A DNA stretch of 6,005 bases, taken from positions 857-6,861 of the forward strand of contig DMPG01000101.1 of the NCBI GenBank assembly GCA_003456055.1. The letters are read 5' to 3'. This document shows positions 5,562-6,005 of the stretch, piece by piece. This DNA is from Bacteroidota bacterium (GTDB lineage Bacteria > Bacteroidota > Ignavibacteria > UBA10030 > UBA8401). The notes under the pieces are model-generated. The model saw nothing but the letters and a program-made list of their open reading frames with translations, was not told where the DNA came from and did not search any database. How positions within the stretch are numbered: the first letter of the stretch is position 1; each line of letters begins with the position of its first letter. The translations under genes and the position numbers were made by a program.

Positions 5562-5993
5562 TTATGTAGATGCTGTTACTTTCTTTTGCATTTTCACCAA
5601 TATAATCCCTCCGATAATCATACTCACAAGCCAGTAACCGGAATCGATGAGTGTCAATACAAATGATTTTCCTTGATATGAATTATTGACATATACTACC
5701 ATTGCAACAAATCCGAGCCAATTCCAAAAAGCAACTTGCACAGCACCTTTCAAGTCTGTTACTTTGAATGCATGATGCACGAAACACTGCACATAGAATG
5801 TAATGAAGAATGCAACAACAGAACCGCCATAAACAATCGCTAGATCCATTCCGCTCATGTTCTTTGCCATTTCTTCTGTTACACCGGTGTACATCATCCA
5901 AGGTGCAGAAAATATATTATACCACACAGTACCAATAACCCACATTGCAATAGCTGCAGCCGCAACGGCACCGTAATTGATCTTAACATCCAT
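5562..5993 (-). CDS. DUF1761 family integral membrane protein
   Basis: This 143-residue protein has four hydrophobic segments, at about residues 7-27, 49-72, 83-104 and 110-134, with a short Lys-rich C-terminus (KMQKKVTAST). The N-terminal WVIGTVWYNIFSAPWM pattern (18-33), followed by a short acidic loop containing the Thr-Glu-Glu-Met-Ala-Lys run, is the hallmark I know from DUF1761 proteins. The helix-three pattern AFWNWLGFVAMV also fits. Length is normal for that family, and the biochemical role is unknown. The start is well supported by a GGAGG six bases upstream of the ATG. The gene converges on the envelope pair and ends in the shared hairpin, so it belongs to a separate transcription unit that starts beyond the right edge. 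Confidence 0.87.
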   Translation of the reverse strand: MDVKINYGAVAAAAIAMWVIGTVWYNIFSAPWMMYTGVTEEMAKNMSGMDLAIVYGGSVVAFFITFYVQCFVHHAFKVTDLKGAVQVAFWNWLGFVAMVVYVNNSYQGKSFVLTLIDSGYWLVSMIIGGIILVKMQKKVTAST

Positions 5994-5999
5994 AACTAA

Positions 6000-6004
6000 C
6001 CTCC
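6000..6004 (-). promoter_or_regulatory. Shine-Dalgarno GGAGG for the DUF1761 gene
   Basis: On the minus strand GGAGG ends six bases before the ATG at 5993, at the very edge of the window. Together with the signal peptide gene at 3455 and the GTG at 494, it shows that this organism does use Shine-Dalgarno sequences. That makes the two starts without one (antiporter and glycerate kinase) stand out. Confidence 0.75.
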
Positions 6005-6005
6005 A

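Overview
The window looks like a piece of chromosome from a moderately AT-rich, Gram-negative-type bacterium. Three observations point to the Bacteroidota/Ignavibacteriota/Chlorobi side of the tree, but only weakly. Signal peptides end in Ser-Gln. There is a predicted outer-membrane beta-barrel beside a lipoprotein. Promoter-like boxes of the TTG ... TAnnTTT type sit directly in front of starts that lack a Shine-Dalgarno (SD) sequence. I see no tRNA, rRNA, CRISPR array, transposase or phage gene.

Left half (1-3149, all minus strand, read right to left). First comes a CPA1-type potassium/proton antiporter of the NhaP2 family. After a 46-base gap follows a glycerate 2-kinase of the GarK/GlxK family. 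The kinase overlaps by four bases (GTGA) the GTG start of a secreted protein that runs off the left edge. That protein resembles the N-terminal domain of bacterial amylo-alpha-1,6-glucosidases (glycogen debranching type). The last nine sense codons of the kinase are a short purine-rich tandem element (CCACGGAG, then ACACGGAG, then GCAGAGAAG). The element also supplies the GGAGG ribosome site for the downstream gene.

Middle (3150-3454). A 305-base divergent intergenic region separates the antiporter from a plus-strand gene pair. It holds a perfect 12-base palindrome and a few weak promoter-like boxes.

Right half. The plus-strand pair encodes a 500-residue exported protein and a 184-residue lipoprotein whose ATG directly abuts the upstream stop codon. 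The 500-residue protein has a helical mini-domain, a proline-rich linker, Sm-like beta strands and a probable beta-barrel. The two probably form an envelope module of unknown function, and they are the least familiar part of the window. A strong hairpin (16-bp stem, 3-base loop) then separates them from a convergent minus-strand gene for a four-helix DUF1761 membrane protein. The left-hand genes suggest polysaccharide or glycerate metabolism plus ion homeostasis, but no single pathway links everything here.
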